Assembly (NCBI RefSeq): GCF_024267675.1
Contig: NZ_JALDYX010000001.1
Span: forward strand, 248,001-312,000
Direction of reading: 5' to 3'
Source of the DNA: Marinobacterium sedimentorum
Lineage (GTDB): Bacteria > Pseudomonadota > Gammaproteobacteria > Pseudomonadales > Balneatricaceae
Length of the DNA: 64,000 nt
Shown here: piece after piece, positions 37,035 through 46,763 of the stretch
Position numbering within the stretch: the stretch's first letter is position 1
Layout: every line of letters begins with the position of its first letter
The notes under the pieces: model-generated
Databases searched by the model: none
What the model was told of the DNA's origin: nothing
What the model saw: only the letters and a program-made list of their open reading frames with translations
Program-made: the position numbers and the translations under genes

Positions 37035-37550
37035 CTATGGCAGCAGGCTCTTGACGTTAATTGGATCGGCTTCGTGGGCAGCCTGCCCCTTGTCCTTGCA
37101 CCCGATGGCCTTGCCGGCCACGCGATAGAAGTTGTATTCGGGGTACTTTCCCGGGCCACTGATCAGCAGATCCTCTTTTTCGTACACCATGTTCTGCCGG
37201 TCGTATTCACACATTTCAAAATCCGGTGTCAGCTGAATCGCCAGCGTCGGGCAGGCTTCTTCACAGAGGCCACAGAAGATGCAGCGCGAAAAATTGATGC
37301 GAAAGAACTCGGGATACCAGCGGCCCTGATCATCCTCGGTCTTTTGCAGGGCTATACAGTCCACCGGGCAGGCCACCGCACAGAGGTTGCAGGCAACGCA
37401 GCGTTCTTCACCGTCCGGGTCCCGGGTCAGCACGATGCGACCGCGGTAGCGGGGCGCCAGATACGGCTGTTCCTCCGGATACTGCACCGTTTCACGCGGC
37501 CGAACCGTATGCTGCAGCACCTTCCAGAGCGATCTCAGCTCACTAAACAT
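37035..37550 (-). CDS. nuoI: NADH-quinone oxidoreductase subunit I
   Basis: Peripheral iron-sulfur subunit of complex I, 171 residues. Two CxxCxxCxxxC(P) motifs bind two 4Fe-4S clusters: [18 protein letters not shown] and [18 protein letters not shown]. It passes electrons from the NADH module towards NuoB. The product reads on at the C-terminus to KSLLP. nuoH ends 33 bases upstream. Confidence 0.96.
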   Translation of the reverse strand: MFSELRSLWKVLQHTVRPRETVQYPEEQPYLAPRYRGRIVLTRDPDGEERCVACNLCAVACPVDCIALQKTEDDQGRWYPEFFRINFSRCIFCGLCEEACPTLAIQLTPDFEMCEYDRQNMVYEKEDLLISGPGKYPEYNFYRVAGKAIGCKDKGQAAHEADPINVKSLLP

Positions 37551-37583
37551 GATGATTACCTCCGCAGTCTGCAGACGCAGTTA

Positions 37584-38528
37584 TCAGAGCAGTACCCAGC
37601 CGGTGACGATCAGATTGAGCAACGCCAGCGGCAGCAGGCATTTCCAGCCAAAACGCATCAGCTGGTCGTAGCGCGGCCGCGGCAAAGCCGCCCGCATCAG
37701 TACGAACAGCACGACAAAGACGCCGGTTTTCAGCACAAACCAGAGCCAGCCTGGCAGCACGGGCCCGAGCCAGCCGCCAAAAAACAGCGCCGTCATCAGT
37801 GACGACACCAGAATCACGCCGAGATACTCGGCCAGGAAAAACATGCCGAACTTCATGCCCGAATACTCGGTATGAAAACCCGCCGTCAGTTCATGCTCGG
37901 CCTCCGGCAGATCGAACGGCAGACGGTGACTCTGGGCAATACCGGCGAACAGGAACAGCAGCATGCCGAGAAACTGCGGCACACAGAACCAGAGGCCCTG
38001 CTGCGCCTCGACGATCCGGCCCAGACTGAAGGACCCCGCCTGCAGCACGACCCCGAGCAACGACAGCCCCATAAAGACTTCATAACTGAGCGTCTGGGCG
38101 GCCGATCGCAGGGCTCCGAGCAACGCGTACTTGTTGTTGGAGGCGTAACCGCCGAGCAGGATGCCGTAAACGGCCAGCGAGGTCATGGCGAGAAAAAACA
38201 GCAGGCCGATATTCATGTCCACCAGCGGAAAGGCGGGGGTGAACGGAATGATGACAAAGGTCAGCAGCACCGTCACCAGGACAATGGCCGGTGCCAGCAC
38301 GAACACCGGCCGGTCGGCAAAGTGCGGTACGAATTCGTGCTTGCCAAGTAGCTTGAGCATGTCCGCGACGACCTGAAGTATACCGAAGGGCCCGACCCGG
38401 TTGGGACCGTACCTGTCCTGCCAGAGCCCCAGCAGTCGTCGCTCCAGCCAGGTGAGCAGCGCTGCCGAAACGATCAGCAGTCCCAGCAGCGACAGCACTC
38501 GCGCAACGATTACGCCGACATCAGCCAT
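37584..38528 (-). CDS. nuoH: NADH-quinone oxidoreductase subunit H
   Basis: Quinone-site membrane subunit of complex I, 314 residues, eight helices. It has ERRLLGLWQDRYGPNRVGPFG, KHEFVPHFADRPVF and FDLPEAEHELTAGFHTEYSG, the acidic loop that couples quinone reduction to pumping. AGGAGG lies 6 bases before the ATG at 38528. Two partial copies of its own first 110 or so bases lie upstream (38510-38819), each with its own start codon and ribosome site, and the second runs past this start in another frame. Confidence 0.96.
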   Translation of the reverse strand: MADVGVIVARVLSLLGLLIVSAALLTWLERRLLGLWQDRYGPNRVGPFGILQVVADMLKLLGKHEFVPHFADRPVFVLAPAIVLVTVLLTFVIIPFTPAFPLVDMNIGLLFFLAMTSLAVYGILLGGYASNNKYALLGALRSAAQTLSYEVFMGLSLLGVVLQAGSFSLGRIVEAQQGLWFCVPQFLGMLLFLFAGIAQSHRLPFDLPEAEHELTAGFHTEYSGMKFGMFFLAEYLGVILVSSLMTALFFGGWLGPVLPGWLWFVLKTGVFVVLFVLMRAALPRPRYDQLMRFGWKCLLPLALLNLIVTGWVLL

Positions 38529-38704
38529 CGCCGTCCTCCTGCTTCGATAGAGTCCGTTAATCCCCGCCCGATTTGGCGCCTCTTAGGCCTGTCCTGCCAG
38601 AGCCCCAGCAGTCGTCGCTCCAGCCAGGTGAGCAGCGCCGCCGACACGATCAGCAGTCCCAGTAGCGACAGGACCCGCAAACCAATAACGCCCAGTTCAG
38701 CCAT
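38510..38704 (-). CDS. Partial nuoH duplicate, micro-ORF (copy 2)
   Basis: A 64-codon open frame whose first 39 residues repeat the nuoH N-terminus (GLRVLSLLGLLIVSAALLTW then ERRLLGLWQDR) and whose tail is frameshifted sequence reading into the nuoH start. It would encode one membrane helix. GGGGAG lies 7 bases upstream. Its start overlaps the stop of copy 1 and its stop lies 18 bases inside nuoH, an arrangement that allows coupled translation. It may be translated, or be simply a scar of a duplication. Confidence 0.5.
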   Translation of the reverse strand: MAELGVIGLRVLSLLGLLIVSAALLTWLERRLLGLWQDRPKRRQIGRGLTDSIEAGGRRWLMSA

Positions 38705-38819
38705 CGCCGCACTCCCCACTCAGGCGCCTTCGCACTCGCCAGGCAAGCAGAGCCGCCGAAATCACCAGCAGTTCCAGCAGCGACAGGACCCGCAAACCAA
38801 TAACGCCCAGTTCAGCCAT
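38697..38819 (-). CDS. Partial nuoH duplicate, micro-ORF (copy 1, diverged)
   Basis: A 40-codon open frame: one predicted membrane helix (LRVLSLLELLVISAALLAW) and a basic tail RVRRRLSGECGDG. It matches the nuoH N-terminus for about 27 residues and then diverges, so it is the oldest copy. GGAGGTGA lies just upstream inside the end of nuoG, and its ATG overlaps the nuoG stop codon (ATGGCTGA). Copy 2 starts in its last codons in the same ATGGCTGA context. The frame is intact. Confidence 0.5.
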   Translation of the reverse strand: MAELGVIGLRVLSLLELLVISAALLAWRVRRRLSGECGDG

Positions 38820-41622
38820 GGTCACCTCCCAGATCGCGTCCCTGATCAACGTCCCGGTCGCTGGCGATCAGCCGCAGCGGCGGTGGCAGTGGCCGTAGCG
38901 CCGGTTTGAGGCTCAGCGCCGGTGACGGATCGGTGCCGGCCAGCCAGAGTCCGGGCCGTTGCGGTATGACAAGACTGTCGGCTGGCAGGCTGCTGTCCAC
39001 CTGGACATAGAGCGTCTGGCTGCAGTCGCCGTAGTGCAGCTCCAGGCTATCCCAGCTGTTCAGTTCCAGCCGGCGGGCACTCTGGCTATCGATACCCAGT
39101 ACCGCAGGTCCGGCCCGCTCCGCCACGGCGGGTGCATAGCCACTCAATTCCTCGGCGGCGAACACCTCGTAACGCGGTATCAGCTGCCACTGCGGTGTCC
39201 GGTTCGCGACGGGCGCAGGAGCGGCTTGCTGCGAATCGAGCACCCTGAAAGCCAGCCGCACCAGCGCCGGTGCATCACGCCAGTCCCCGCCCACCTCCTG
39301 CTGAAAACGGTTCAGCGCCTGGCCGGAGTTCCAGCCCGGCGCCCAGACACTCGCCCGCGCAGCCCCGGGGCCCGGTACGCCCTCCATCGAGAAGCTGTAC
39401 GGTGAATCCGTATCCGCCGGCGGCGGGAATTCGCGCACCTGCTGCTGCGCATGCATCGCGGTACGACCGCTGTAGCGGGCACTCTGGCGCTGCAGCCTGG
39501 ATCCCCGGATACGCAGGTCGGCTGTGGGGCCGGCCCGCTCGATATCGGCGAAAACCGGATGCGTTGCCGCCAGGCTGTGCCGCACCGCATCACTGTTGTG
39601 CCAGCCCGCCAGCAGTGCCCAGCGGGCATCCAGGCTGGCCTGCGTCGTGCGCTGCTGGTGCACGACAGCCTGGGCCAGCTGCTGCCAGGGCGGTTGGCAA
39701 TCGGTAGATTGCACCGCCTGAAAGCGCTGGGCCATACCTGAGGCATTGACCAGGGTTCCCTGCTGCTCAAACTGCGTCGGCACCGGCACCAGGGCATCCG
39801 CCCGCTGCACCGTGTCAGTATCGAGACACTCCAGCACCAGCCAGTGCGCGGCAAGGCGGCGCAACCGCGCCAGGGCTTCGGGCGCGAGGCGGCGCTGCAG
39901 GTCGTTTTCCAGGATCACCAGGCTGCCGGCCCGGCCCTGCTCCCGTGCCCGTTCGAGCGCCGCCATCAGCTCATCCAGCCCCTGCTGTGCCAGTGCGGCC
40001 AGCCCCACGCTGTTGCTTTCCATGGCGCCCACATAGAGCAGCGGCTCGCGCCCCCGGTCACGCAGGGCCTGCTCGAGTTCGGCCAGGGCATCGAGCTGGG
40101 CCCAGGCCCCCAGACCGCAGCCGGCCAGCAGCAGTGGCTGGCGGGCCTGGCACAGCATCGCGGCGGCATCCTCGACCCAGGCCCGCTGCGCAGCGCTCAG
40201 GCCGCTGTCCGCCTCTTCGCCGGCAACGTGACGCGCCAGGGCCCGGGTCAGGCGGGTAATGTCGTCCACGGGTACGCAGAACAGCCGCTCGGTGATATCG
40301 TCCAGCGCCGTGCCGCAGGGCACCAGCTGCCACAGCGGGCTGCGTTGCTCATGGCCCAGGTTGCGTACCGCGGCATCCTGCCAGGGGGCTATTTTCTGCG
40401 CCTGCGCCCGGGCGAGGCTGCGGTTGCGGATCAGCTGGCGCAGTGACAGGGCCACGCGCGGCGCGGTCGCGGCAATGTCCTCGCCGATAATCAGGGCCGC
40501 ATCGGCCTGCTCGATATCCCGCAGGGTTGCAAAGCCCGTATCGCGGCGGTTGGCGATACGCAGGTAGCGCCGCAGACACTGCCATTCCCCCGCCGCGATG
40601 CCGGCGAAAAAGTGTGCCTGCCCGACCAGGGTACTGAGGGCGAAGTTGTTCTCCAGCGAAGCACGCGGCGAGCCGATGGCGAACACCGCCTGCGCGGGGT
40701 CCCGGATCCGCTCCAGCAGCTCGGCCAGCAGCAGGCCTGCATCGGCGCCATCTGTACCGGTGGCGCTGCGCCTGTAGCCCTGGGTCAGGCGCTCGGGGGC
40801 ATTGCTGTAGTCATAACCGAAGCGGCCCCGATCACACAGAAAATAGCCATTGAGCTGATGCTGATAACGGTTGGTGATGCGCAGGATGCGGTCATAGCGC
40901 TGTGCCGGTGTGGTATTACAGCCCACCGCACAGTGCGCACAGATGGAAGGCGCGCTCTGCAGATCCCACTTGCGGCTGTAATGACGGCTGTAGGTGCGAT
41001 CGGTAAAGACGCCGGTCGGGCAGACTTCGACCAGGTTGCCGCTGAACGGGCTGTCCAGCACACCGTCCTGTTCACGCCCGAAATAGACATGATTGTGCGA
41101 GGCCTGGGCACTGAGATCCCGGCCACCGGCATAGTCCTGATAAAACCGCACACAGCGGTAGCAGGCGATGCAGCGGTTCATTTCATGGTTGATGAACGGG
41201 CCCAGATACTGGTTGCGGTGGGTGCGCTTCAGCCCCCGGTAGCGACGCAGGTTATGGCCGCTCATTTCGGTCATGTCCTGCAGATGGCACTCGCCGCCTT
41301 CCTCGCAGACCGGGCAGTCGTGCGGGTGGTTGGTCATCAGGGTTTCGATGACCGAAGCGCGAAAGGCACTGGCCTGGGCTTCGTGCAGGCCGATGCGCAT
41401 GCCTTCCTGGATGGGCGTCATGCAGGCCACGACCAGGCGACCGCGGCTGTCGTTGTCGTCCATATACTGGGTCACCGCGCACTGGCGACAGGAGCCCACC
41501 GACCCCAGTGCCGGATGCCAGCAGAAATAGGGCAGATTCAGACCCAGCGACAGAATCCCCTGCAGCAGATTGTGCTGCGGGTTAACTTCGTACTCCCTGT
41601 CGTCGATCAGGATCCGGCTCAT
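38812..41622 (-). CDS. nuoG: NADH-quinone oxidoreductase subunit G
   Basis: Largest peripheral subunit of complex I, 936 residues (about 910 in E. coli). The N-terminal 2Fe-2S ferredoxin domain shows CWHPALGSVGSCRQCAV. Next come the HxxxCxxC motif NHPHDCPVCEEGGECHLQ and the 4Fe-4S motif NRCIACYRCVRFYQDYAGG with VEVCPTGVF. A further CxxCxxxC near 230 (ICAHCAVGC) with a later Cys (FLCDRGRFG) is the extra N7-type cluster seen in many bacteria. The rest is a molybdopterin-oxidoreductase-like domain without cofactor. GAGG lies 5 bases before the ATG. Confidence 0.96.
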   Translation of the reverse strand: MSRILIDDREYEVNPQHNLLQGILSLGLNLPYFCWHPALGSVGSCRQCAVTQYMDDNDSRGRLVVACMTPIQEGMRIGLHEAQASAFRASVIETLMTNHPHDCPVCEEGGECHLQDMTEMSGHNLRRYRGLKRTHRNQYLGPFINHEMNRCIACYRCVRFYQDYAGGRDLSAQASHNHVYFGREQDGVLDSPFSGNLVEVCPTGVFTDRTYSRHYSRKWDLQSAPSICAHCAVGCNTTPAQRYDRILRITNRYQHQLNGYFLCDRGRFGYDYSNAPERLTQGYRRSATGTDGADAGLLLAELLERIRDPAQAVFAIGSPRASLENNFALSTLVGQAHFFAGIAAGEWQCLRRYLRIANRRDTGFATLRDIEQADAALIIGEDIAATAPRVALSLRQLIRNRSLARAQAQKIAPWQDAAVRNLGHEQRSPLWQLVPCGTALDDITERLFCVPVDDITRLTRALARHVAGEEADSGLSAAQRAWVEDAAAMLCQARQPLLLAGCGLGAWAQLDALAELEQALRDRGREPLLYVGAMESNSVGLAALAQQGLDELMAALERAREQGRAGSLVILENDLQRRLAPEALARLRRLAAHWLVLECLDTDTVQRADALVPVPTQFEQQGTLVNASGMAQRFQAVQSTDCQPPWQQLAQAVVHQQRTTQASLDARWALLAGWHNSDAVRHSLAATHPVFADIERAGPTADLRIRGSRLQRQSARYSGRTAMHAQQQVREFPPPADTDSPYSFSMEGVPGPGAARASVWAPGWNSGQALNRFQQEVGGDWRDAPALVRLAFRVLDSQQAAPAPVANRTPQWQLIPRYEVFAAEELSGYAPAVAERAGPAVLGIDSQSARRLELNSWDSLELHYGDCSQTLYVQVDSSLPADSLVIPQRPGLWLAGTDPSPALSLKPALRPLPPPLRLIASDRDVDQGRDLGGDHG

Positions 41623-41682
41623 GGCGACCTCAATGGTGGCGAAAAGCGCTTGCCCCTAAGCTTAGTCAAAGGTCTGGCTATT

Positions 41683-41757
41683 CGTAGGAGCCGCGCCTCG
41701 CGGCGAATGGTCTGAGGGTGCCGCACCTGTTCGCGGCGGGGCGCCGCTCCTACAACG
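41683..41757. repeat. REP pair (REPIN-like) at the nuoF-nuoG junction
   Basis: CGTAGGAGCCGCGCCTCGCGG- (41683-41707, ending CGAA) and its inverted partner (41730-41757, TTCGCGGCGGGGCGCC then GCTCCTACAACG) form an imperfect stem of about 25 bases per arm. The GTAGGAGC core and the CGCGGCGAA end are typical of pseudomonad REP sequences. The nuoF stop codon (41752-41750) lies inside the right arm. Confidence 0.85.
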
Positions 41758-43033
41758 AGCTCCGATAGGGGCAGCTGTGCTCTTCGATATGACGTTCAAA
41801 ATCGCTGCGAAAATGCTTCAGCGCACTTTGCAGCGGCTCCATGGCACCCGGTGCCAGCGCACAGAAGGTTTTGCCCGGTCCCATGAAACGGCAGTGCTCC
41901 GCCAGCGTATCCAGATCCTCGGGCCGTCCCTGGCCGGACTCGATCGCCTCCAGCAGCTGGCGGGTCCAGGGCAGGCCGTCGCGGCAGGGCGTGCACCAGC
42001 CGCAGGATTCCTGGGCAAAGAAGCGTTCGAGGTTCAATACCATGCCCACCGGGCAGGTCCTGTCGTCAAGCACGATCAGGGTCCCGGTGCCCATGCGGCT
42101 GCCGGCCTTGCCGATACTCTCGTAGGTCATCGGCAGGTCCAGGTGCTCCGGCAGCAGGAAATCGGTGGATCCGCCGCCGGGCAGAAAGCCCTTCAATTGA
42201 TAACCCGCGCGCATGCCTCCGGCACAACCCTCGAAGATGTCCCGTATCGACGTGCCCATCGGCAGCTCCCAGGCGCCGGGCCGACATACCCGGCCACTGA
42301 CGCCAAACAGCTTGGTGCCACTTTCCTCGCCCAGGCCCAGCCCCTGATACCACGCGCTGCCATGGCGGATGATGTGCGGTACATTGCACAGTGTCTCAAC
42401 GTTATTGACCACCGTAGGCTGGCCCCAGGCGCCACTGATCTGCGGAAAGGGCGGCTTGGCCCTGGGCGTTGCGCGCTTGCCTTCCAGCGCATTGATCAGT
42501 GCGGTTTCCTCGCCGCAGATATAGCGTCCGGCGCTGATATGCAGATACAGCTGCAGACTGTAACCGCTGCCCTGGATATGTTCGCCCAGCAGGCCCGCCG
42601 CATAGGCTTCCCTGATGGCAGCGCGTAACCGCTTCGCGGCATCGACATACTCGCCGCGTAGAAAGACATAGGCCACGTCGGCCTCGATGGCATAGGCGGC
42701 CAGCATCATGCCCTCGAGCAGCTGGTGCGGATGGCGTTCAAGCAGCAGTCGGTCCTTGAAGGCACCGGGCTCCATTTCATCGGCATTGGCGACCAGGTAT
42801 TTGGGATGGGGCGCGCCATCGCCGCGCGGTACCAGGCTCCATTTCACGCCGGTGGGAAAACCCGCCCCGCCACGTCCGCGCAGGTTGGCGTCCTTGACCC
42901 GGGCAACGACCTCGTCGGGGCTCATGCCGCCAAGGGCCGCTTTCAGGGCCTCGTAGCCGCCCAGGTCCCGGTATTCCGCCAGAGTCAGGGCCGAACCGTC
43001 CGGTTTCAGATGCTGGGTCAGCGGGCGTTCCAT
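41750..43033 (-). CDS. nuoF: NADH-quinone oxidoreductase subunit F
   Basis: NADH- and FMN-binding subunit of complex I, 427 residues. The Gly-rich NADH/FMN loop is GRGGAGFPTGVKW, the FMN site includes CNADEMEPGAFKDR-like LVANADEMEPGAFKD and GYICGEE-type RYICGEETALINALEG. The 4Fe-4S cluster binds ESCGWCTPCRDG plus a distal Cys. It starts 3 bases after the nuoE stop. Its stop codon is formed by a REP element. Confidence 0.96.
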   Translation of the reverse strand: MERPLTQHLKPDGSALTLAEYRDLGGYEALKAALGGMSPDEVVARVKDANLRGRGGAGFPTGVKWSLVPRGDGAPHPKYLVANADEMEPGAFKDRLLLERHPHQLLEGMMLAAYAIEADVAYVFLRGEYVDAAKRLRAAIREAYAAGLLGEHIQGSGYSLQLYLHISAGRYICGEETALINALEGKRATPRAKPPFPQISGAWGQPTVVNNVETLCNVPHIIRHGSAWYQGLGLGEESGTKLFGVSGRVCRPGAWELPMGTSIRDIFEGCAGGMRAGYQLKGFLPGGGSTDFLLPEHLDLPMTYESIGKAGSRMGTGTLIVLDDRTCPVGMVLNLERFFAQESCGWCTPCRDGLPWTRQLLEAIESGQGRPEDLDTLAEHCRFMGPGKTFCALAPGAMEPLQSALKHFRSDFERHIEEHSCPYRSSL

Positions 43034-43036
43034 CGG

Positions 43037-43561
43037 CTACTCCGTCGCCTGGTCGGGCGCTGGCCGGCGCAACAGCACGGCCAGGCTATCGGGTTCCAGG
43101 TCATGGTGGTGCCGGTCACCGATCATCAGCGCCGGCGCATGGTCGCAGTCACCCAGACAGGTAATGGGCAGCAGCGTGTATTCGCCGTCGTCGCTGGTCT
43201 GGCCAAAGTCGATGCCCAGCTCCTCGCCAATCCGGGCCCTGAGGGCATCGCAGCCCAGCATCCAGCAGGTCACGCTGTTGCACAGGTAAATCACCTGGCG
43301 CCCCACCGGCTGGCGAAAAATCAGGTTGTAGAAGGTCGCCACCGCATCGACCTGCGCCGCCCCCAGACCCAGGTAGTCGGCAATCGCCGCCACGCTGTCG
43401 TCGGACACCCAGCCACGATGCTGCTGCACGATCCGCAATGCCTCGATGCACAAGGCATCGCGCTGCGGATAGGCCTGCGCTTCCTGCTCGATGCTCTCGC
43501 GCTCGGCCTGGCTGAGATAGCTGTTGGACCAGCCCCGGTCGCGGGCAAAGATTGCGCTCAT
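43037..43561 (-). CDS. nuoE: NADH-quinone oxidoreductase subunit E
   Basis: The 2Fe-2S (N1a) subunit of complex I, 174 residues. The four cluster Cys lie in LCNSVTCWMLGCD and PITCLGDCDHAPA, in the thioredoxin-like half. I chose the ATG at 43561, which has GGGGAGG 6 bases upstream, over a TTG two codons earlier. It sits between nuoCD (18 bases) and nuoF (3 bases). Confidence 0.95.
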   Translation of the reverse strand: MSAIFARDRGWSNSYLSQAERESIEQEAQAYPQRDALCIEALRIVQQHRGWVSDDSVAAIADYLGLGAAQVDAVATFYNLIFRQPVGRQVIYLCNSVTCWMLGCDALRARIGEELGIDFGQTSDDGEYTLLPITCLGDCDHAPALMIGDRHHHDLEPDSLAVLLRRPAPDQATE

Positions 43562-43579
43562 GTCCAACCTCCCCTCTGT

Positions 43580-45361
43580 TTACCGATCCACATCGGCCAT
43601 GACGAAATCGATACTGGCGATAATGGCAATCAGATCGCTGACATAGAGCCCCCGGCTCAGCAGCGGAATCATCTGCAGGTGGGCAAAAGACGGCGTGCGG
43701 ATGCGGGTCCGATACGACTGGGTTGAGCCGTCACTGACCAGATAATAGGCGTTCATGCCCTTGGTCGCCTCGATCGCCACCATCGCCTCACCGGGCGGGA
43801 TGACCGGCCCCCAGCTGCTGTTGAGGAAATGCTGGATCAGCGTCTCGATGTCAGCCAGGGTACGGTCCTTGACCGGTGGCGTGGTCAGCGGATGCTGCGC
43901 CTTGTATAGCCCCTCTGGCATGTTTTCCAGGCACTGGCGGATGATGCGCAGGCTCTGGCGAATCTCCCCGACCCGCACCAGGCAGCGGTCGTAACAGTCG
44001 CCATGGCTGGCGGTGACGACCTCGAAATCGAACTGTTCGTAGCCGCTGTAGGGCCTTTTTTTGCGCAGGTCCCAGTCCAGGCCTGTAGCCCGCAGGCCCG
44101 GTCCGCTGGCGCCCCAGGCAAGGCCTTCGGCCGTATTGTAGACGCCGATACCCCGGGTACGGCGTTGCAACGTACCGTTGCCCAGCACCATGACATCGTA
44201 CTCGGCCAGCCGGCCGGGCAGGTAATCGATGAACTCCCGAATCATCCGGTCCCAGCCGCGGGGCAAATCCTGGGCCACGCCGCCGATGCGAAACCAGGCC
44301 GGATGCATGCGCCCGCCGGTAATGGCCTCGACAATGCCGAACAGCTTTTCGCGATCGGCAAACATGTAGAACACCGGCGACATCTGGCCCACGTCCTGGG
44401 CAAAGGTGCCATAGAACACCAGATGACTGGCGATGCGGAACAGCTCGGCCATCATCACGCGGATCACCTGGGCCCGTGGCGGTACCTGAATGCCGGCCAG
44501 CTGTTCGACGGCCAGCACATAGGGCAGGTTGTTCATCACGCCGCCAAGGTAATCGATGCGGTCGGTATAGGGGATATAGCTGTGCCAGGCCTGGCGTTCG
44601 CCCATCTTTTCGGCGCCACGATGGTGATAGCCGATATCGGGCACCGCCTGGACGATTTCCTCGCCATCGAGCTGCAGCGCCACACGAAAGACCCCGTGCA
44701 CGCTGGGATGGTTGGGTCCCAGGTTGAGGAACATGAAATCACTGTCCTCGCTCTGGCGCTGCATGCCCCAGTCCTCGGGCCGGAAACGCAGCGCGTCCTG
44801 CTCGGTATCCTGGCGTGCTTCGCTCAGGCTGAAGGGCTCCACCTCGGTGGCGCGGGCGTAATGGTCCTTGCGCAGCGGATGCCCTTCCCAGGTGGGCGGC
44901 AGTAAAATGCGGCGCAGGTGCGGGTGGCCGTCAAAGCGGATGCCGAACAGGTCCCAGACTTCACATTCGTACCAGTTGGCGTTGGGCCAGATATCGCAAA
45001 TGCTCGGCAGCGACAGCGCCGGCTGCAACAGGGCCACCTTGATGCGGATATCCCGATTACGGCTGACCGAGAGCAGCTGGTAAACGACCGTGAAATCCGC
45101 CGGCGGCTGACCGTCGCGATGCTCGCGCTGGCGCTCGTCGATGGCTGTGAGATCGAACAGCATCTCGAATCCCTGACTCTGCTGCAGATGCTGCAGTAGC
45201 GATCTGAGCCGGTCGCGATCAACCCAGAGAGTCTCGATACTGTCGACAGTAGATTGCGCATGCGTGTCGCCCCCGCCGAATCGGGTTTGCAGCGCCGGCT
45301 GCAGGGGTGAACGGTCTGCCCCATTCGGAGCCAGGCTTGCATCTTCAGGCTGAGTGGACAT
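43580..45361 (-). CDS. nuoC: NADH-quinone oxidoreductase subunits C and D (fused)
   Basis: Fusion of the 30-kDa (C) and 49-kDa (D) subunits of complex I, 593 residues against 596 for E. coli NuoCD. The C part ends at [21 protein letters not shown]; the D part begins near [20 protein letters not shown] and carries the quinone-site residues in NHPSVHG and [13 protein letters not shown]. The fusion is characteristic of many gammaproteobacteria. The N-terminus has a longer polar leader (about 40 residues) before the C domain. Confidence 0.96.
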   Translation of the reverse strand: MSTQPEDASLAPNGADRSPLQPALQTRFGGGDTHAQSTVDSIETLWVDRDRLRSLLQHLQQSQGFEMLFDLTAIDERQREHRDGQPPADFTVVYQLLSVSRNRDIRIKVALLQPALSLPSICDIWPNANWYECEVWDLFGIRFDGHPHLRRILLPPTWEGHPLRKDHYARATEVEPFSLSEARQDTEQDALRFRPEDWGMQRQSEDSDFMFLNLGPNHPSVHGVFRVALQLDGEEIVQAVPDIGYHHRGAEKMGERQAWHSYIPYTDRIDYLGGVMNNLPYVLAVEQLAGIQVPPRAQVIRVMMAELFRIASHLVFYGTFAQDVGQMSPVFYMFADREKLFGIVEAITGGRMHPAWFRIGGVAQDLPRGWDRMIREFIDYLPGRLAEYDVMVLGNGTLQRRTRGIGVYNTAEGLAWGASGPGLRATGLDWDLRKKRPYSGYEQFDFEVVTASHGDCYDRCLVRVGEIRQSLRIIRQCLENMPEGLYKAQHPLTTPPVKDRTLADIETLIQHFLNSSWGPVIPPGEAMVAIEATKGMNAYYLVSDGSTQSYRTRIRTPSFAHLQMIPLLSRGLYVSDLIAIIASIDFVMADVDR

Positions 45362-45373
45362 GGGCTTGATCCA

Positions 45374-46006
45374 TCACACGCTGTCCGGTGATCGCAATGT
45401 TGTCGCCTGCTGGCGCTGCTCTCTCAGGCGGTCACGCTGGCTGTCCTGCGGGGCCCGGTACACGGCATGCCCCTCAACAACCCAGCTCAGCGGACGCCGC
45501 TCCTTGCCGATCGAATCCTGCAGCAGCATCAGCCCCTGCAGCAGGGCTTCGGGGCGCGGCGGGCAACCCGGCACATAGACATCCACCGGCAGGAAACGGT
45601 CGACGCCCTGCACCACACTGTAGATATCGTACATGCCGCCGGAGTTGGCGCAGGATCCCATGGAAATGACCCAGCGGGGCTCCAGCATTTGCTCATACAG
45701 CCGCTGTATCACCGGCGCCATTTTCAGAAACACCGTGCCGGAGATCACCATCAGGTCGGCCTGGCGCGGCGTGGCCCGAATAACCTCGGAGCCGAAGCGG
45801 GCAATGTCGTGGCGCGGCGTGAAGGCCGTCGCCATTTCCACATAACAGCAGGACAGGCCGAAGTTGAATGGCCATACCGAGTGCTTGCGCCCCCAGGACA
45901 ACAGCTCTTCCAGTTTAGCCGTCAGCACGCTCTGGCGGACCATGTCCTCATAGGCGCTGTCACGGTCCGTGGCAATGGTATCGGCCTTTGTCAGATGCCA
46001 GCTCAT
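45374..46006 (-). CDS. nuoB: NADH-quinone oxidoreductase subunit B
   Basis: Subunit carrying the terminal N2 4Fe-4S cluster next to the quinone site, 210 residues. The four ligands are the tandem pair in [11 protein letters not shown], the Cys in [13 protein letters not shown] and that in [14 protein letters not shown]. The start overlaps the nuoA stop by 4 bases (ATGA), giving coupled translation. Confidence 0.96.
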   Translation of the reverse strand: MSWHLTKADTIATDRDSAYEDMVRQSVLTAKLEELLSWGRKHSVWPFNFGLSCCYVEMATAFTPRHDIARFGSEVIRATPRQADLMVISGTVFLKMAPVIQRLYEQMLEPRWVISMGSCANSGGMYDIYSVVQGVDRFLPVDVYVPGCPPRPEALLQGLMLLQDSIGKERRPLSWVVEGHAVYRAPQDSQRDRLREQRQQATTLRSPDSV

Positions 46007-46416
46007 GGGCTGCGCTCCCTGCCCTTTAAACTGCGCTGACGCGGCCCCCAGTCCAGCGCACCCTCGCGCCAGAGATACAGCAGCGCGGCAAACAGTATCA
46101 GCATGAAAATCAGCGCCTCGACAAAGCCGGCCAGCCCCACGGCATCAAAGGCCAGGGCCCAGGCATACAGAAAGATCACTTCCAGATCGAAGATCACGAA
46201 CAGGATCGCGACCACAAAATAGGAAATCGACAGCCGCAGGCGCGCCGAACCCACCGCCACAATGCCCGATTCGAAAGGTTCGTCCGTTGCCCGGTCATAG
46301 TGACGCGGTCCAAACAAATGCGAGACCCCGAGCATGATGGCCACAAGAAGCAGCACAGCCAGCGCGTAGGCGAGCAACGTCCAGGTGTCCTGGGATATCA
46401 GATCGGTCGCGGACAT
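46003..46416 (-). CDS. nuoA: NADH-quinone oxidoreductase subunit A
   Basis: Three-helix membrane subunit of complex I and first gene of the operon, 137 residues. It carries [20 protein letters not shown], the conserved loop of NuoA, and [21 protein letters not shown]. The ATG at 46416 has AAGG 10 bases upstream; a TTG eight codons earlier is in frame but less likely. The promoter must lie in the next 340 bases; I found no convincing sigma-70 match. Confidence 0.95.
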   Translation of the reverse strand: MSATDLISQDTWTLLAYALAVLLLVAIMLGVSHLFGPRHYDRATDEPFESGIVAVGSARLRLSISYFVVAILFVIFDLEVIFLYAWALAFDAVGLAGFVEALIFMLILFAALLYLWREGALDWGPRQRSLKGRERSP

Positions 46417-46763
46417 GAGCAGTGACCTTGCAGGAGACAACGCCCTAACTATAGAAGGCCCGCTTCAAAACTGCTCATACTGTCAGGGTCGCCAGTGCAC
46501 CGTTGCTGCCAACCGAGGCTGCTGCGGGGGCCCATGCAACAGCGCGCCAGCAGCTCGTATCGCTTTCAGATGCAATTCAGTTTCAGGGACTAAGGTGATT
46601 TCCAGCTTCGCCGCAGACCTTAATGTTTACGAGCGAACAGTTTGGCGCGCCCTGCGGGACGCCATGACCTTCAGTCCAGATCATGCCCGTATCGGCTGTT
46701 TTAACGCTGCTGCCACTGTTGGCAGCAACCGGGAAAAGTACCGAACGGGTACAGGAGAAAACA
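46417..46763. other. 347-bp divergent region between nuoA and the Cys-repeat cassette
   Basis: Nothing coding. It holds the promoters of the nuo operon (minus strand) and of the repeat-protein genes (plus strand), neither clearly recognisable. A perfect 8-bp hairpin, TGCTGCCA (46708-46715) with TGGCAGCA (46720-46727), lies in the leader of the repeat genes about 36 bases before the first start codon. Confidence 0.5.

Noticed and set aside
35829..37802. Long + strand open frame opposite nuoI-nuoL
   Set aside because: Gln/His-rich translation is the complement of membrane-helix coding; the nuo genes on the other strand are unambiguous.
38510..38819. Insertion sequence or transposon scar at the nuoG-nuoH junction
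   Set aside because: The extra DNA is recognisably nuoH 5' sequence, without terminal inverted repeats or transposase remnants.
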